Origin: Cladorhizidae sp. MBARI D1340-BT2
Lineage: Eukaryota; Porifera; Demospongiae; Poecilosclerida; Cladorhizidae
Length of the DNA stretch: 64,000 nt
Direction: 5' to 3'
Assembly (NCBI GenBank): GCA_028752905.1
Contig: JAQNBH010000002.1
Location: forward strand, 36,858,075 to 36,922,074
A program made the position numbers and the translations under genes. Shown one piece after another: positions 51,818 to 62,933 of this stretch. Under the pieces are notes generated by a model. The model saw only the letters and a program-made list of their open reading frames with translations. It was not told where the DNA came from and ran no database searches. Position 1 is the first letter of the stretch. Every line of letters starts with the position of its first letter.

Positions 51818-52241
51818 GATCACCTGAATCCTCTATATATATATATAGATCACCTGAATCCTCTATATGAATTGGTCTATGGACAATTCCACATAGTGGA
51901 ATTTAGCAGAATTTTTCTATGTGCTAATCCCAGGTCATTAATGGAGGAGGACATTTCTGACGTATTAGAACAAACTCCCGATAACATACCGAGACCTGCT
52001 GACTTTAAACTTCCTACCTTGTCATCGGTCAACTTCAAGAAGTACAGCTGTTATTCCTGGCCCCCTCCTTCTGGAAGGAGGCTCCTCACTCCCTCACTCT
52101 CCACGCCATTAGCAGCTGGAAAATAGAAGTGGACACTATTTAAATGGCAGAAAATGACTCCTCCAAGGTTAAGGTTCAACTCTCTGAAAATGGACATTTT
52201 GAACATGATTCAGTACAAAATGAGTCCCTCAGTAGTGGCCC
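51466..52241. other. unique sequence with an unassigned open frame (51572-52126) and a (TA)n duplication
   Basis: An ATG frame of 184 codons on the + strand runs through two (TA)n tracts (about 51788-51814 and 51834-51846), each followed by the duplicated text ATAGATCACCTGAATCCTCT. Its 3' half (from LVYGQFHIVEFSRIF to DISDVLEQTPDNIPRPADF) looks more protein-like, but I recognise no family. It may be an exon or a relic. Not called as a gene. Confidence 0.35.
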
Positions 52242-53103
52242 TCAGTGTAGTGGGTGCTACTTGTATGAGTGTCTAGTGTAGTGGGTGCTACTTGTATGAG
52301 TGCCTAGTGTAGTGGGTGCTACTTGTATGAGTGTCTAGTGTAGTGGGTGCTACTTGCATGAGTGCCTAGTGTAGTGGGTGCTACTTGTATGAGTGTCTAG
52401 TGTAGTGGGTGCTACTTGCATGAGTGTCTAGTGTAGTGGGTGCTACTTGTATGAGTGTCTAGTGTAGTGGGTGCTACTTGTATGAGTGTCTAGTGTAGTG
52501 GGTGCTACTTGTATGAGTGCCTAGTGTAGTGGGTGCTACTTGTATGAGTGCCTAGTGTAGTGGGTGCTACTTGTATGAGTGTCTAGTGTAGTGGGTGCTA
52601 CTTGTATGAGTGTCTAGTGTAGTGGGTGCTACTTGCATGAGTGCCTAGTGTAGTGGGTGCTACTTGCATGAGTGCCTAGTGTAGTGGGTGCTACTTGTAT
52701 GAGTGCCTAGTGTAGTGGGTGCTACTTGTATGAGTGTCTAGTGTAGTGGGTGGTACTTGTATGAGTGTCTAGTGTAGTGGGTGCTACTTGTATGAGTGCC
52801 TAGTGTAGTGGGTGCTACTTGTATGAGTGTCTAGTGTAGTGGGTGCTACTTGTATGAGTGTCTAGTGTAGTGGGTGCTACTTGCATGAGTGCCTAGTGTA
52901 GTGGGTGCTACTTGTATGAGTGCCTAGTGTAGTGGGTGCTACTTGCATGAGTGCCTAGTGTAGTGGGTGCTACTTGTATGAGTGTCTAGTGTAGTGGGTG
53001 CTACTAGCATCAGTGCCTAGTGTAGTGGGTGCTACTTGCATCAGTGCCTAGTGTAGTGGGTGCTACTTGCATGAGTGCCTAGTGTAGTGGTGCTACTTGC
53101 ATT
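52242..53103. repeat. 31-bp minisatellite, about 28 copies
   Basis: Unit TAGTGTAGTGGGTGCTACTT plus GTATGAGTGTC, with T/C variants (GTATGAG or GCATGAG; GTGTC or GTGCC) and two CATCAG copies near the 3' end. Confidence 0.95.
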
Positions 53104-53199
53104 GAGAGGGACTCTACAAGTAAGTGATGTGGTTGCATGTAAAGACTTGCACTCTTTTAATTATGAACTTTGCTAAATATTATTTCATTAAGATTATTT

Positions 53200-53301
53200 C
53201 ATTAAGTAGGTATATACTCCTGCTATATACTCCTGCTAATTAAGTAGGTATATACTCCTGCTAATTAAGTAGGTATATACTCCTGCTAATTAAGTAGGTA
53301 G
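53200..53301. repeat. 25-bp repeat, about 4 copies
   Basis: Unit ATTAAGTAGGTATATACTCC plus TGCTA. The first copies are partial. Confidence 0.85.
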
Positions 53302-53309
53302 TCCATGTC

Positions 53310-53797
53310 ATCAACAGAAAAGCATATCAAATGAAGAAAGGAGCTGTCAAGCCTAATCCATGCAATGTGCAAACAATTGGTGAGCCAATACAGTCAAGGA
53401 AAATACCACAATGTTGAATTATTTGCTGCTGGGGACTCAGTCAGTATTCAAGTCCCGCGCATCAACTGAGCTCCCACTGATTTCCACATCTTACAGTTGC
53501 TGCTTCTGGTACCAAGTGACTTGTTTATTACCTAGCTTTTCAACACGGGGTTTTGAAGAATTGTGTTTGTGAGTCGTACCTCGAGCAATATTCTGCTAAA
53601 CTTGTAGCTGCATCAAAATGTGACTGGAAATCTGAAACCTCTTGTCTCTACGAGAATCAGCACTACCCTTTACCCAAAGAATGCCTACTATAGCAACTTA
53701 TGTGGTTGTGGAATAGGATACAGAAGTGATCGTTGCTAAAGAAGTTGTGCCCCCAGCCATACTATACTGGGTTACCTTGCTGGAACAGAGACAACAA
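53310..53797 (+). pseudogene. possible relic of a transposon-type protein with a Cys-rich motif
   Basis: Broken + frames give AYQMKKGAVKPNPCNVQTIG near the start and CESYLEQYSAKLVAASKCDW at about 53568-53627. The second resembles the C..CL.Y.SA..C.H..AAS.C pattern of degenerate SWIM-like finger proteins. If so, the expected Cys-x-His is lost (KLVAA). Stops and frameshifts are frequent. It lies directly upstream of the C48-like relic, as expected if both came from one element. The assignment is weak and based only on pattern memory. Confidence 0.25.
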
Positions 53798-54032
53798 AGA
53801 AGCTAGCAGGCCACAAGCTAGTAGGCCAAAAGCTAGTAGGCCAGAAAAGAAGCTAGCAGGCCAGAAGCTAGTAGGCCAGAACAGAAGCTAGCAGGACAGA
53901 AGCTAGCAGGCTAGAAGCTAGTAGGCCAGAACAGAAGCTAGCATGCCATAGGCTAGCAGGACAGAGGCTATCAGGACAGATGCTAGCAGGACAGATGCTA
54001 GCAGGACAGAGACTAGCAGGCTAGCAGGCAAG
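53798..54032. repeat. short AGCTAGCAGG-type repeat (10-20 bp units)
   Basis: Interspersed units AGAAGCTAGCAGG, CCAGAAGCTAGTAGG and ACAGATGCTAGCAGG, of mixed 10- to 21-bp periods. Confidence 0.85.
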
Positions 54033-54086
54033 CCAGAACTGATTAACCTCGATAATTATCCAGATAGACTATTATCACCAGTGTGG

Positions 54087-54225
54087 ATACCAGACTTAGT
54101 TATGTACAAAGTAGATTGAGACATTGGAGACTGCTTACTGGATTCCCATATATATGCGGCTCAGAAGATGCTCCGGAAAGAATTTCCCTTTATCAAGGAT
54201 TGGAAGCTACGGTAGCTAGTCTCCA
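54087..54225 (+). pseudogene. Ulp1/C48-like peptidase relic, N-terminal piece
   Basis: The + frame from about 54120 gives DIGDCLLDSHIYAAQKMLRK followed by EFPFIKDWKLR and a TAG stop. It matches the entry segment of Ulp1/SENP-like (C48) domains found in many invertebrate element-associated genes (L.D.HI..AQ..L...FP...). The matching C-terminal piece lies 0.85 kb downstream. An in-frame stop before and another after show decay. Confidence 0.45.
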
Positions 54226-55080
54226 TGTCTATTTTGGATCAATCCCAACAACTCCAAGGTTCGAAAAAATCGTGCGCGTTTTAAATTACGCGAGCGGTAT
54301 AAAAAATATATATTGTAAATAATTATAAGATATATCATAGTAAAAACATGGTAAAAAACAAAAACGATATATTTTAAATAATATTAATCAATGTAATTAT
54401 AAGAATTATAATGTGCAGTTCACCAGCCACGTGCACAGTTCATTATAAGTTTCATTAACACATTCGACACCTTTTGGACCACGATCAAATTAATTGTGCA
54501 TTTAAAATTAGTTATTTATTTAAAATTGGTATTGTGCATTTAAAATTAGTTATTTATTTAAAATTGATATTGTGCAGTTATAGAATGGATGACGCTCCCT
54601 CCACATGAATTCATCTAGATACGATGGTAGCTGGTGACGATGGACACCGTTCATCGATTTCATCTTTATCTTTGCCTGTAAAGAATGTAGAATGTTATTC
54701 AAGTTATGTACCAGTTATATATATTTACCCTATTCCAATACGATTCTATGTGCTGAGTGTGCACTCCCGTTGTATGGTCGACAAATTGAATCGAGTGGTT
54801 GACCGTAGCATGGCTAGCCACATGGCACAGCTGCCACCCTCCTGTATGCGGCCCACTGGTCAGAGTGCACAATCGTTCCTTGTGCAACACGTGCTTGAAT
54901 TATTGGCAGGAGTGTTGCTGCATCCCATTGGGCCACAATGTCTGTTTTACCTTCCACATGTGACAGAATTTGTCAATAAACCCTGGGCCTTCAGATAGTC
55001 TATAACCTCCTCATTTGTGCCAAAAGCAACAGAAGCAATGTATCTTAATGTTCCCGAAGCAGCCATGGACAGTTCACCAG
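54226..55080. other. sequence separating two halves of the C48-like relic
   Basis: AT-rich. It includes a 38-bp tandem pair (unit ATTGTGCATTTAAAATTAGT plus TATTTATTTAAAATTGGT) at about 54493-54577. An ATG frame at 54624-54998 gives a protein I do not recognise. The two C48-like halves on either side suggest that this 0.85 kb is an insertion. I found no clear terminal repeats. Confidence 0.4.
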
Positions 55081-55390
55081 CAAAATCAGAGTCCAGCTGT
55101 CCAAATTTTGAACTCTCAGAACAACCACTGGACCTCCATTGAGCTTAACAAAGATAAAAGTGAAGTTGGAGTGCATGACAGTCTATCAGCTTCAGAACAG
55201 ATTTCTGGCCTTCTGGTAAAACAAGCAAAGTTATGAACACTGAGCAGCAAAGCATTAGCAGTGCCTGGTGTCTGTGCTACTGCCTGTGCAGTGGCACTTG
55301 ATTATGGGAGGACCCAACTCAACTACGCTGGGATATCTCCAAAATGAGACCTCGTGGTAATTGCTTGGTGCTGTAAAATGTTCCCTTTTC
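55081..55390 (+). pseudogene. Ulp1/C48-like peptidase relic, catalytic piece
   Basis: The frame PAVQILNSQNNHWTSIEL (about 55093-55146) carries the catalytic-type His (NNHW). GVHDSLSASEQISGLL supplies the Asp-type motif (HDS, where the family has YDS). After frameshifts, GVCATACAVALDYG and DPTQLRWDISKMR follow in other frames; these correspond to the Cys-containing segment and the downstream DPxQL....KMR block of C48 domains. Family knowledge: such domains cleave ubiquitin-like modifiers and are often carried by Mutator-like and other DNA elements. With shifted frames and stops the copy cannot be functional. Confidence 0.5.
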
Positions 55391-55433
55391 ATTGTACAAG
55401 TATGTACTGCAAGTATGTACAGCACAACAATCA

Positions 55434-55625
55434 CCTGGAGGCACACACCAAGGGATTCAACTACGCAACAATCACCTGGGGGCACACGACTTCAAGGGAT
55501 TCAACTACACAACAATCACCCAGGGATTCAACTTCACAGCAATCACCTGGGGGCACACGACTTCAAGGGATTCAACTACACAACGATCACCTGGAGGCAT
55601 GACTTCAAGGGGTTCAACTACACTA
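55434..55625. repeat. about 43-bp repeat, 4-5 imperfect copies
   Basis: Unit CAACAATCACCTGGGGGCAC plus ACGACTTCAAGGGATTCAACTAC in part. Some copies lack the GGGGCACACGACTTC segment. It follows directly on the C48-like relic. Confidence 0.85.
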
Positions 55626-56062
55626 TATCTGCCGAAGCCTTGGACTAAATGCAGGGTTCAAATGTGGAGAACCAGAACAAGTGCGTAATGATATCACGTG
55701 AAGTATTTCAAACGAATGAGAATGGGCGTGTATCAATTGCTAAACTTTCATCACCGCGACTATCAAGCAGCTGACAACACTGTACAAACCGTGACTCTGA
55801 GAGGGAGAAGGGGACCCTGATGAGCATATATATATGCCTCAGAGGCATATGCCAGTTCAAAGCAGCTCAGTCTTACCCAGAAGGCACCCAGCTTAGACAA
55901 CTGAAGGGCACATGAAGGGTCACTGTGTACATTTCTGCCAAACATGACAGTTGGAGGAACTACTGCAGGAGCGTAGCAACTAGCTCTGAACTGTGGTGAG
56001 GTTTGTGTGTGTGTGTGTGAACACTTTTTTTCTACTGTTCATATTCATGTGGCCTACATTCA
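55626..56062. other. unique sequence, nothing recognised
   Basis: Contains a short TATATATA run near 55828 and a (GT)n stretch near 56003-56020. No gene or RNA feature is supported. Confidence 0.55.
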
Positions 56063-56235
<173 letters not shown>

Positions 56236-56449
56236 CACTTTACAGTACATACATGTATATATAGAAACATGAGTAGTCAACTAAACTTGTTATTTCTTAA
56301 TCACTTCATGTCAAACTTTGACCCTAATAATTCATGCTCTTATCATCTTCTATGTCCATGTAACAAATACACTAATATACCATCCCCCTAACTTCCACCA
56401 CCTACTTGATTTTGACTTGTAGACCATCAGTACTCTTTCTCCCTAATCA

Positions 56450-56600
56450 TGTCATATTTTATAATAGATAATGAGATTCAAGTCCATATATACTAGAGGG
56501 AGTGAATTCCAAAGACGACGAATGCGAGGTTCTTTACATTACGAGCATGGACACGTTTGATTTTTAGATGATTAGTAGATCTGCCATAGAAATGTAATTA
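56450..56600 (-). pseudogene. possible LINE reverse-transcriptase C-terminal tail fragment
   Basis: The minus strand reads YGRSTNHLKIKRVHARNVK and, after a shift, EPRIRRLWNSLPLVYMDLNL. The order basic tail, R(I/F)R.LWNSLP, then a helix, resembles the end of many non-LTR retrotransposon RT proteins. It is short and frame-shifted, so the call is tentative. It may mark an old 5'-truncated insertion just beside the mitochondrial insert. Confidence 0.35.
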
Positions 56601-56619
56601 AGAATATTGAAATGTTCAG

Positions 56620-56936
56620 ATGGTTTTTTAGTTTTTGGAGGGTTTTTATTTTATTTTTTTATCCCAAAATACCTTTTCCTATTTGATTACCACGTGGAGG
56701 CCCCTGTGGCGTATTCTGTGGTTTTAGTGGGGCGGGGCGGGTTATTAAAATTAGTGGGTATGGCTTTATTAGGTTTTTGTGGGCTTTTATATGCCTACGT
56801 TTCAGAATAATTTCCCCCTTTAATTACATGAGTTTGAGTTTATTTGCGATTATTTGTGGAGGTTTAGCTACTTGTAGGCAGGCAGATGACATTTTTTGGG
56901 GGAGAGTGACCCACATGTATTTTTTTTTGTGGTTAC
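56620..56936 (+). pseudogene. nad4: mitochondrial ND4 remnant in nuclear DNA (NUMT)
   Basis: The + frame gives PKYLFLFDYHVEAPVAYSVV followed by LVG..GLLKLVGMALLGF, the highly conserved ND4 block around HVEAP. After a shift, FAIICGGLATCRQADD continues with the next ND4 block, where AGG stands at the conserved Arg of RQ.D. Indels break the frame, so it is not functional. It is the first of at least three mitochondrial pieces on the same strand over about 4 kb. Confidence 0.82.
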
Positions 56937-56985
56937 CACTTTATAGCTCTATGTAAACTTCATGGTATGGACTTGATATATAGCT

Positions 56986-57018
56986 CAAAAGATAGGTCTC
57001 TCTGTGTGCTATCTTTTG
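56986..57018. other. perfect 10-bp inverted repeat (hairpin)
   Basis: CAAAAGATAG at 56986-56995 and CTATCTTTTG at 57009-57018, separated by 13 bases. It lies just outside the left end of the inverted-repeat element. Confidence 0.8.
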
Positions 57019-57035
57019 ATACTAAAAATATTTTT

Positions 57036-57803
57036 CATAGGTATACAGAGCTAGAAATAACAGGTGGGTCATCTTCATTTTCTGAGCAGTTCACCAATTT
57101 GTCCCGACCAAATCACTACTTGCTCAGATTGTCCTAACATAACAAGCTAAGTGGCTACTACTAGTCAGCTGCTTAGTGTTGCAGCTGCAGTGGTTACCAG
57201 GAAGTAAAATTCACTTAGTTCTGAAAAAGAAAAAGGAGGGGGAAAAAACAGTGTGGTTAGCTAATAGCATGCAGTGCGTGCCCCTGGCTAATTGGTGCCC
57301 TTGGCTAATTGTATCCCTAGGCTAATTGCAATGTACTAGGCTGAGGTCTGGTGATTGTAGGAAACAGCTGAGCTAGGTACAAATGATAGTAGCATTGAGT
57401 TATGGTGGGAAAGTACAGCTAGACATCCAAACCAGTGGCCAGGAGGAAGTACAGGAAGAAAGCCTGCTACTGCTACACCAAGCACCTCAGCATTGGTAGT
57501 GAATGAAGATGAAGAGAATGAGTCAGACAGAAGTAGTGAGTCTGATGACAGTCTTCCTTTAGAAGACTGGGATAACTGGATGAAGAACATGCAGTGACAT
57601 TTTTGTCCTACTTAACTTTTCATGCTGTATTGTCATTTGTTTTTGTTTTTATGAATCATACTATTATTATTGCCAGTATACCAACATTTAGTAGAAGTAT
57701 AATGACTGACCAATATTAGAAAATGACCTAGCAAATCTTATTATGCTAGGACATCATGTCCTACCGACATTAAACCTTATTTCTAGCTCTGGGTATAACT
57801 ATA
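57036..57803. mobile_element. candidate DNA transposon or MITE with terminal inverted repeats
   Basis: CAGAGCTAGAAATAA at 57046-57060 is the exact inverse of TTATTTCTAGCTCTG at 57777-57791. Similarity extends outward (CATAGGTATA on the left; the inverse of GGTATAACTATAG on the right) with a 2-bp difference. The enclosed 0.7 kb holds an open stretch at 57360-57597 and a 7-bp-arm palindrome TAGGACATCATGTCCTA at 57747-57763. It lies between ND4 and COX3 remnants, consistent with insertion into the mitochondrial insert. The superfamily is not identified and no target duplication has been established. Confidence 0.45.
57361..57597 (+). CDS. candidate terminal exon or element-encoded fragment, acidic C-terminus
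   Basis: Open frame following a possible acceptor (GGTGATTGTAG). It reads ETAELGTNDSSIELWWESTA, continues through RHPNQWPGG, and ends in an acidic run SDDSLPLEDWDNWMKNMQ before TGA. No domain is recognised. It lies wholly within the inverted-repeat element, so it is more likely a transposon-encoded tail than a host exon. Confidence 0.3.
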   Translation, partial: ETAELGTNDSSIELWWESTARHPNQWPGGSTGRKPATATPSTSALVVNEDEENESDRSSESDDSLPLEDWDNWMKNMQ

Positions 57804-57949
57804 GGCAAGTTACTAGACCTAAAGTGGACGAACCTCAAAACCTGAATGCCTGCAATCTCCACATAAATATCTCCAGATTGCAAAGTGCTAAAGAGTTGAA
57901 ATTAGCACCAGTGGCTAGAGGAATTCAGTGGCTCATATGGGATTAGTAA

Positions 57950-58633
57950 CTACTGGAAGGGTTTAGTAGCTGCCATTTTTTAATGTTAGCTCGTGGTTGA
58001 GTGAGTTCAGCTTTATTTATGGGAATTACTTTCTTATAGACTGATATCGAATTCATTTAATAAAATATTATCGTGGGATGGTTATAACAATGCCGTTGTT
58101 TTTGTATGTTATTGGCAGCTGTTGAGTATAGTATTTTAGCCATTTCATTGGCTTGGACGTGGATAGTGATATATATCTGCAGGGGACTTGGTTTATGTGG
58201 TGTAATATGAGTGTGTTTGGGGATGTTTTCTAAGTATATTTGGCATCTTGTTGAACTATTCTTTTTATGGCTGAGCAAGTATACCATCCTTTAAGTCCCT
58301 TGAAAAATAAATATATTTAGAAAACAACCACAAACACATTCTGTAAATCGTCGGTAGTTTTATAGTTTATTGATAATCTTAATAGTTTTAATGGGGGGGT
58401 TCTTTTTGGGGGATAGATGTGGTAAAGAATCACCATGAATTTGGGTATCAGATTGTAATGGCATTTACTTTATGGAACTTGGGTTCTTTATTGGCACGTT
58501 GTTTTAATTATTCATTTTCTTTTAAGTAATCGTGTGAATTTTGGTCAATAAATACGCATCCATATATACTTACCAGAGACTTCAGGTGCTGTCACAATTA
58601 TAAACAGCAACAACCACGATAATAATAATAAGT
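57950..58633 (+). other. AT-rich segment upstream of COX3 remnant, possibly mitochondrial-derived
   Basis: The composition (T/G-rich on this strand) matches the adjacent mitochondrial pieces. A frame near 58020 reads WELLSYRLISNSF, reminiscent of ND-subunit WE...SY.LI motifs but too weak to assign. At about 58267, ATGGCTGAGCAAGTATACCA resembles the COX3 start at 58634 (GACTGAGCATGTATACCATC), suggesting a partial duplicate of the COX3 5' end 366 bp upstream. The rest is unassigned. Confidence 0.35.
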
Positions 58634-59731
58634 ATGACTGAGCATGTATACCATCCTCATCATTTAGTAGACCCTGGGCATGTGGGGCATTTTTTACTAC
58701 GGTGGGCGGGCCCTAGCCCTGGCCCGGGGTAATGTGTTTTCATTACTGGATTATTAGTAATGGGTTTGGTTATAATCATAGGGACAATGGTAGCGTGATG
58801 GTGGGATGTGATTAGAGAGGGAACTTACCAAGGATGTCACACATATATTGTGAGGCAAGGTTTAAAATATGGTATGCTTTTATTTCTACCATCAGAGGTT
58901 CGACCATCAGAGGTTCGTTGATTTTCTCTTTTTTTGTGGGGGTTTTCACAGTAGTTTGTCGTCCACTATTCAAATGGGGGGGTGGGGGGGGGGGGTTGAC
59001 CACTCGTGGGGGGCAACCCATTACACCCTTTTTCTATTGCTTTATTAAATACGGTAAGTTCTGGTGTAACCTGGCCCACCATGGGCTAATTAGTGGCAAA
59101 GGAAAGGAAGCCAGAAAAAAGTTGGCTTTAAGAGTTATATTTACTAGTTTACATGGGGCTAATATTTACTAGTTTACATGGGGTTAATATTTACTAGTTT
59201 ACATGGGGTTAATATTTATTAGTTTACATGGGGGTAATATTGACTAGTTTACATGGGGTTAATATTGACTAGTTTACATGGGGTTAATATTGACTAGTTT
59301 ACATGGGGTTAATATTGACTAGTTTACATGGGGGTAATATTGACTAGTTTACATGGGGTTAATATTGACTAGTTTAAATGGGGTTAATATTGACTAGTTT
59401 ACATGGGGTTAATATTGACTAGTTTAAATGGGGTTAATATTGACTAGTTTACATGGGGTTAATATTGACTAGTTTACAGGGAATGGAGTATTGCTACGCT
59501 CTTTACAATATCTGATTCAATGTATATATAGTTCTACTTTTTTATCACAATGGGGGCGCACAGCGGGCACGTTTTATTGGGAGTACGTTTTTACTAATTT
59601 GCTTATAGAGATTAATAATTTAATTTTCAATTTACCAAACATCATTATTTGTGGTTTGAGGCAGCGGCTTGATATTGGCATTTTGTTGATGTGGTCCGAT
59701 TATTCTTGTTTACTTTATTAATGTATTGATA
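58634..59731 (+). pseudogene. cox3: mitochondrial COX3 pseudogene (NUMT), nearly full length, split by a tandem array
   Basis: Starts MTEHVYHPHHLVDP, like demosponge COX3. With TGA read as Trp it continues [16 protein letters not shown], then [49 protein letters not shown] 25-bp array (59138-59478) follows. The frame then resumes with FTSLQGMEY.YAPFTISDSM and later FTKHHYLWFEAAAWYWHFVD, close to the C-terminus. Breaks include frameshifts after the N-terminus, a duplicated ACCATCAGAGGTTCG, a G-run at 58976-58995 and stop codons. The TGA-Trp codons identify a mitochondrial origin under code 4. Confidence 0.9.
59138..59478. repeat. 25-bp minisatellite grown out of the COX3 pseudogene
   Basis: Unit ACTAGTTTACATGGGGTTAA plus TATTG, about 13 copies. 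The first unit is COX3 sequence itself (codons for IFTSLHG), and the last unit runs straight back into COX3 (FTSLQGMEY). The array thus replaces a single stretch of the gene with many copies. The period is not a multiple of three. Early copies have ATATTTACTAG, later ones ATATTGACTAG, and two have TTTAAATGG. Confidence 0.93.
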
Positions 59732-59755
59732 GGTGCTTAACAGGACCATGATGCG

Positions 59756-60722
<967 letters not shown>

Positions 60723-60839
60723 TCCATGCTGTGCCAGCCTCCATGCTGTGCTGTGCCGCCATCTCTAGCCTCAGTATTGCACTTCATAGAGTTTAAAATA
60801 TCAACAAACATAACATGTGCACACACATACATCTGCATA

Positions 60840-60940
60840 CACAAACACATGTGATATACATGTGTGCACACAAACACATGTGACATACATGTGTGCACAC
60901 AAACACATGTGACATACATGTGTGCACACTAACACATGTG
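60840..60940. repeat. 29-bp repeat, about 3.5 copies, palindrome-rich
   Basis: Unit AAACACATGTGACATACATG plus TGTGCACAC. It contains ACATGT and GTGCAC palindromes. It lies just after the NUMT. Confidence 0.85.
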
Positions 60941-62085
60941 GGTGGGCATGCCTGTGAGTTTCACACTCGTGGCTAGATTGTTAGGCACTTGGTTCAATGG
61001 CCTACCAGCTGTTGTAAGTCATGTGCTGAGCAACCAGTTCTTGCAGATATGACCTGAATTGCTAAAATCCCTTCTTCCTGCAGATTGCCTATTGGCATCA
61101 CTAGCTTGCTGTGGCTGCTGAAGATTGTGTCCATCTTCTCTGTCTTATCTCTCCCTCCCAACACTCTGTGAGTGCACAATCAAGCATAATCACCCCATGC
61201 ACACTGGCATTACATCATGGCGTAATGATGTCATCATTATGGCGTGGTAGTGATGTCATCATTGTCATGGTGATTGTGTGCCAGTATTTTAAGGTGCCAC
61301 ACTGAGCTATCCTTTTGCTATCTTCGTCAAGATATTCCGACTACTGACGAGCGATGGTTGTGCTTTGATTATTCTCATAGTCGTGGTGGTGATGAAATCC
61401 CCCCCCCCCCCCCCCCCCCCCCCTTCCCCTATGAACTTATCTGCTATGGAATGAGTTCTGTAGTGAAGCATGCAAATATGTAAGATGATAATAATATTAT
61501 TATGATGTTGGGTGATCTTTTTCTTGAGAGGTGCTGGGAGTTGCACAGTCAAAGAGCATTGCACATATTAATTGACAAGAGGGCACTCGGCATGCCCAGT
61601 AACACGAGTAGAGGGAAATTAATAGCTCTGAGCAGCTTCACACTGTTTGGTGCCTTCAGTGGAGGACCTGGCAGTTACTGATACACACTGTGCATGCTAT
61701 GGTGATGGGATCTCCTGGGGTGCACATGCTATAGTTGTTGCTGTGGAGATGCCATAAGTGACGGATATTTCTATGCTAAAGTGGTAGTCATTACGGGGAG
61801 CTGGACGGGGTGGGCTTGCTTTGGGGCACAAAAACTCAGTCAGTGTAGGAAATGGATAACTTGGCTGCATCTGTGATGAGAGAGGAGCTCTGGATTATAG
61901 AGCACAACCACAGAGAGCTTATAGGGAGGGCTAGTGCATAGAGTACTTTTGGAGAAGTGGTGAAATTTAATGATCTGCTTTGTCTGAATATGGAAACAAG
62001 TATTTTCAGAAGTGCGACATTCAGCTAGTTCAATTAAGTGTGTGCACTAGCAACAGGAATGGCAGGTTTCTTGTGACCATGAACA
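60941..62085. other. unique sequence without a supported gene
   Basis: Includes a 28-bp near-duplication with TGATGTCATCATT at about 61228-61264 and a C25 run at 61399-61423 followed by TTCCCC. No coding family is recognised on either strand. Confidence 0.55.
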
Positions 62086-62806
62086 GTATTAAGGGGGCTA
62101 AGCTTCATTCACCAGGCAGCAATTAAGGGGGCTAAGCTTCATTCACCAGGCAGCAATTAAGGGGGCTAAACTTCATTCACCAGGCAGCAATTAAGGGGGC
62201 TAAGCTTCATTCACCAGGCAACAATTAAGGGGGCTAAGCTTCATTCACCAGGCAGCAATTAAGGGGGCTAAGCTTCATTCACCAGGCAGCAATTAAGGGG
62301 GCTAAACTTCATTCACCAGGCAGCAATTAAGGGGGCTAAGCTTCATTCACCAGGCAACAATTAAGGGGGCTAAGCTTCATTCACCAGGCAGCAATTAAGG
62401 GGGCTAAGCTTCATTCACCAGGCAGCAATTAAGGGGGCTAAACTTCATTCACCAGGCAGCAATTAAGGGGGCTAAGCTTCATTCACCAGGCAGCAATTAA
62501 GGGGGCTAAACTTCATTCACCAGGCAGCAATTAAGGGGGCTAAGCTTCATTCACCAGGCAGCAATTAAGGGGGCTAAACTTCATTCACCAGGCAGCAATT
62601 AAGGGGGCTACGCTTCATTCACCAGGCAACAATTAGGGGGGCTAAGCTTCATTCACCAGGCAACAATTAGGGGGGCTAAGCTTCATTCACCAGGCAGCAA
62701 TTAAGGGGGCTAAACTTCATTCACCAGGCAGCAATTAAGGGGGCTAAGCTTCATTCACCAGGCAGAAATTAGGGGGGGTAAGCTTCATTCACCAGGCAAC
62801 AATTAT
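62086..62806. repeat. 34-bp minisatellite, left block, about 21 copies
   Basis: Unit CAATTAAGGGGGCTAAGCTT plus CATTCACCAGGCAG. Variants are CTAAACTT and GGCAACAATT. Pairs of variants recur, suggesting 2- to 7-unit block copying. The same array resumes at 63532 beyond the hAT relic. Confidence 0.96.
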
Positions 62807-62933
62807 AGAGGGGATCATTTTCCGTGATCATGGAAAACAGAGGAATTAATATTATGAACATAAGGGGCTTATACATAATTATTCTTTTGTTGGCCTAGGG
62901 TTCACTAGGTGCAGCTGAAGTCTTAGATCTAGG

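Noticed and set aside
51572..52126. 184-codon frame as a real gene
   Set aside because: It runs through two (TA)n tracts and a local duplication, has no recognisable domain, and its C-terminal VNFKK likeness to TTC1 is only five residues. Kept only as unassigned sequence.
58834..59172. 112-codon frame as a nuclear gene
   Set aside because: It is part of the COX3 pseudogene read with the nuclear code, interrupted by a G run and the 25-bp array.
59491..59721. 76-codon frame as a nuclear gene
   Set aside because: It overlaps the C-terminal COX3 remnant in a shifted frame; the reading with TGA as Trp matches COX3 instead.
61399..61423. C25 run as a functional element
   Set aside because: Long homopolymers are error-prone in assembly and nothing around it suggests a role.
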